From assembly GCF_028281565.1 (NCBI RefSeq), contig NZ_JANQJQ010000015.1, positions 1-64,000 of the forward strand: DNA of 64,000 nt, written 5' to 3'. The notes beneath the pieces are model-generated. The model had not been told where the DNA came from. It searched no databases and saw nothing but the letters and a program-made list of their open reading frames with translations. Origin of the DNA: Seonamhaeicola sp. (GTDB taxonomy: Bacteria; Bacteroidota; Bacteroidia; Flavobacteriales; Flavobacteriaceae). Each line of letters starts with the position of its first letter. Positions within the stretch are counted from its first letter, which is position 1. Positions 63,092 through 64,000 of this stretch are shown here, piece by piece. Position numbers and translations under genes: made by a program.

Positions 63092-64000
63092 TTATTCCAA
63101 AACCAGTGTGGCGTCTACTATTTCATCTTCATCCGGTTCCAGGGTAATGTCAATTTCCTGGGTCACATAACCCTCAGCACTAATAGTTACTTTGTAATCC
63201 CCAGGTGCTACATTCTCAATGAGATATGCTCCATCATCATTGGTTTCCACGCTTGTAGCGTCAGTATCATTAATTGAAACAGTGGCTTTAACTCCTTCAG
63301 CAAGACCTGAGATTGTTCCGCTTATAGAACCGGGTTTTAAAGGCAGAACAATAGGATCCGCAATAGTTGTTATTTCACCATTAACTACTACAACGCCGCT
63401 GGCACTTCCGGGATTATAATCACCTTCTTCATCCGTTGGAGTCGCTATAACTTCATAGGTCCCAGCAGGCACACCCCATAGGGCAAAGACTCCATTTTCA
63501 TCAGTGAAGGCTGTCACTTCATAATCTCCGTCAGGGTCACTCACAAGAACTTTTACCATGGCCGGTACATCCGTTGGAGATACTGTACCTTCAATAATAC
63601 CGGAACTTGCTTCAGCACTGGCATAAAGTACCGGTTTTAAAATAATGTTTCCTGAGTTCCCGGCATGTACTATTGATTTTTCAACATCAAAATCTAAAAT
63701 AAAATCATAAGTGAACCCTTCTTCAATAACCTTATTTATCTTCACCTTTAAACCAGATTGTTGTCCGCTGGGGGTTTTAAGATCAAATTCTTCCAGCTCC
63801 TCATTTTCCCCTTCTATTACAATGGTATTTCCATCACCAAGAACCAATCTCATTTGAGATAGCGTACCGGCAGGAATTGGGAATCTATCCACTAAAACTT
63901 TACTGATGCCCCCCGTAAAATCTAATAAATTAACAATGTCACTTTCAGCTTCTAATGATATCCACCCATCTTCATCATCACTATCATCATCCATTTTAAT
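63092..64000 (-). CDS. DUF4382-like secreted protein with carboxypeptidase-regulatory-like domains (5' part outside)
   Basis: At least 302 codons; the frame stays open to the right edge, so the real start is beyond 64000. The visible part begins within a DUF4382-type region (WISLEAESDIVNLLDFTGGI ... TLSQMRLVLGDGN ... LKTPSGQQSGLKVKIN), then has two CarboxypepD_reg-like domains (about 130-215, TDENGVFALWGVPAGTYEVI; about 220-300, NDDGAYLIENVAPGDYKVTI). Such proteins are outer-surface lipoproteins of unknown role. A terminator follows at 63035. Confidence 0.85.
   Translation of the reverse strand: MKMDDDSDDEDGWISLEAESDIVNLLDFTGGISKVLVDRFPIPAGTLSQMRLVLGDGNTIVIEGENEELEEFDLKTPSGQQSGLKVKINKVIEEGFTYDFILDFDVEKSIVHAGNSGNIILKPVLYASAEASSGIIEGTVSPTDVPAMVKVLVSDPDGDYEVTAFTDENGVFALWGVPAGTYEVIATPTDEEGDYNPGSASGVVVVNGEITTIADPIVLPLKPGSISGTISGLAEGVKATVSINDTDATSVETNDDGAYLIENVAPGDYKVTISAEGYVTQEIDITLEPDEDEIVDATLVLE

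Noticed and set aside
1-64000. tRNA or rRNA genes
   Set aside because: No cloverleaf with conserved T-loop GTTCRANNC context or rRNA segment was recognised by reading; a dedicated scan was not possible.

Overview
The window looks like the chromosome of a marine-type Bacteroidota, most likely a member of the Flavobacteriaceae. The evidence is AT-rich DNA, promoters of the Bacteroidota type (TTTG, about 20 bases, TAnnTTTG), a Bat aerotolerance operon, a class II xylose isomerase next to an SGLT-type symporter, and many Sec-signal or lipobox secreted proteins.

Positions 1 to about 20.1 kb form a polymorphic-toxin (Rhs) island read on the minus strand. A two-gene secreted Rhs system (1193 aa plus 1961 aa, with a 138-aa secreted protein between) ends in an HH-type (AHH) nuclease tip overlapped by an Imm11-like immunity gene. 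Downstream lies a store of displaced parts: a MORN-type protein, a 5'-truncated Rhs tip with an M91-like metallopeptidase domain plus a lipoprotein, and a second truncated tip with a barnase-like RNase plus barstar. Between the two stored tips sits a compact mobile module: XRE repressor, P-loop ATPase, one intact and one degenerate tyrosine recombinase, and a small protein.

From 20.1 to 27.4 kb, divergent from the Rhs operon, are a response regulator and a minimal type II secretion/type IV pilus-like operon (pseudopilin, prepilin peptidase, GspE ATPase, secretin, PilM/N-like, PilO-like). No GspF/PilC is visible. The shared intergenic region carries two clusters of CCTTAC/GTAAGG half-sites spaced exactly 11 bp apart, one cluster facing each operon. 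This suggests that one regulator co-controls toxins and secretion machine. That pairing is the most interesting candidate system here.

From 27.7 to 64 kb the content is mostly housekeeping and metabolism: a xylose operon (xylulokinase, xylose isomerase, symporter) with a LacI regulator; yicC-gmk-nadD; mgsA; gpsA; a DUF559 gene framed by hairpin ends; a sulfatase; pheS; cvpA; a presumed bicarbonate-uptake operon (two SulP transporters, Usp, DUF2490, beta-carbonic anhydrase); and a MoxR-DUF58-BatA-BatB-BatC-BatD-BatE operon with a secreted peroxiredoxin-like gene inserted. The right edge cuts a DUF4382-like secreted protein. No rRNA, tRNA or CRISPR array was seen.
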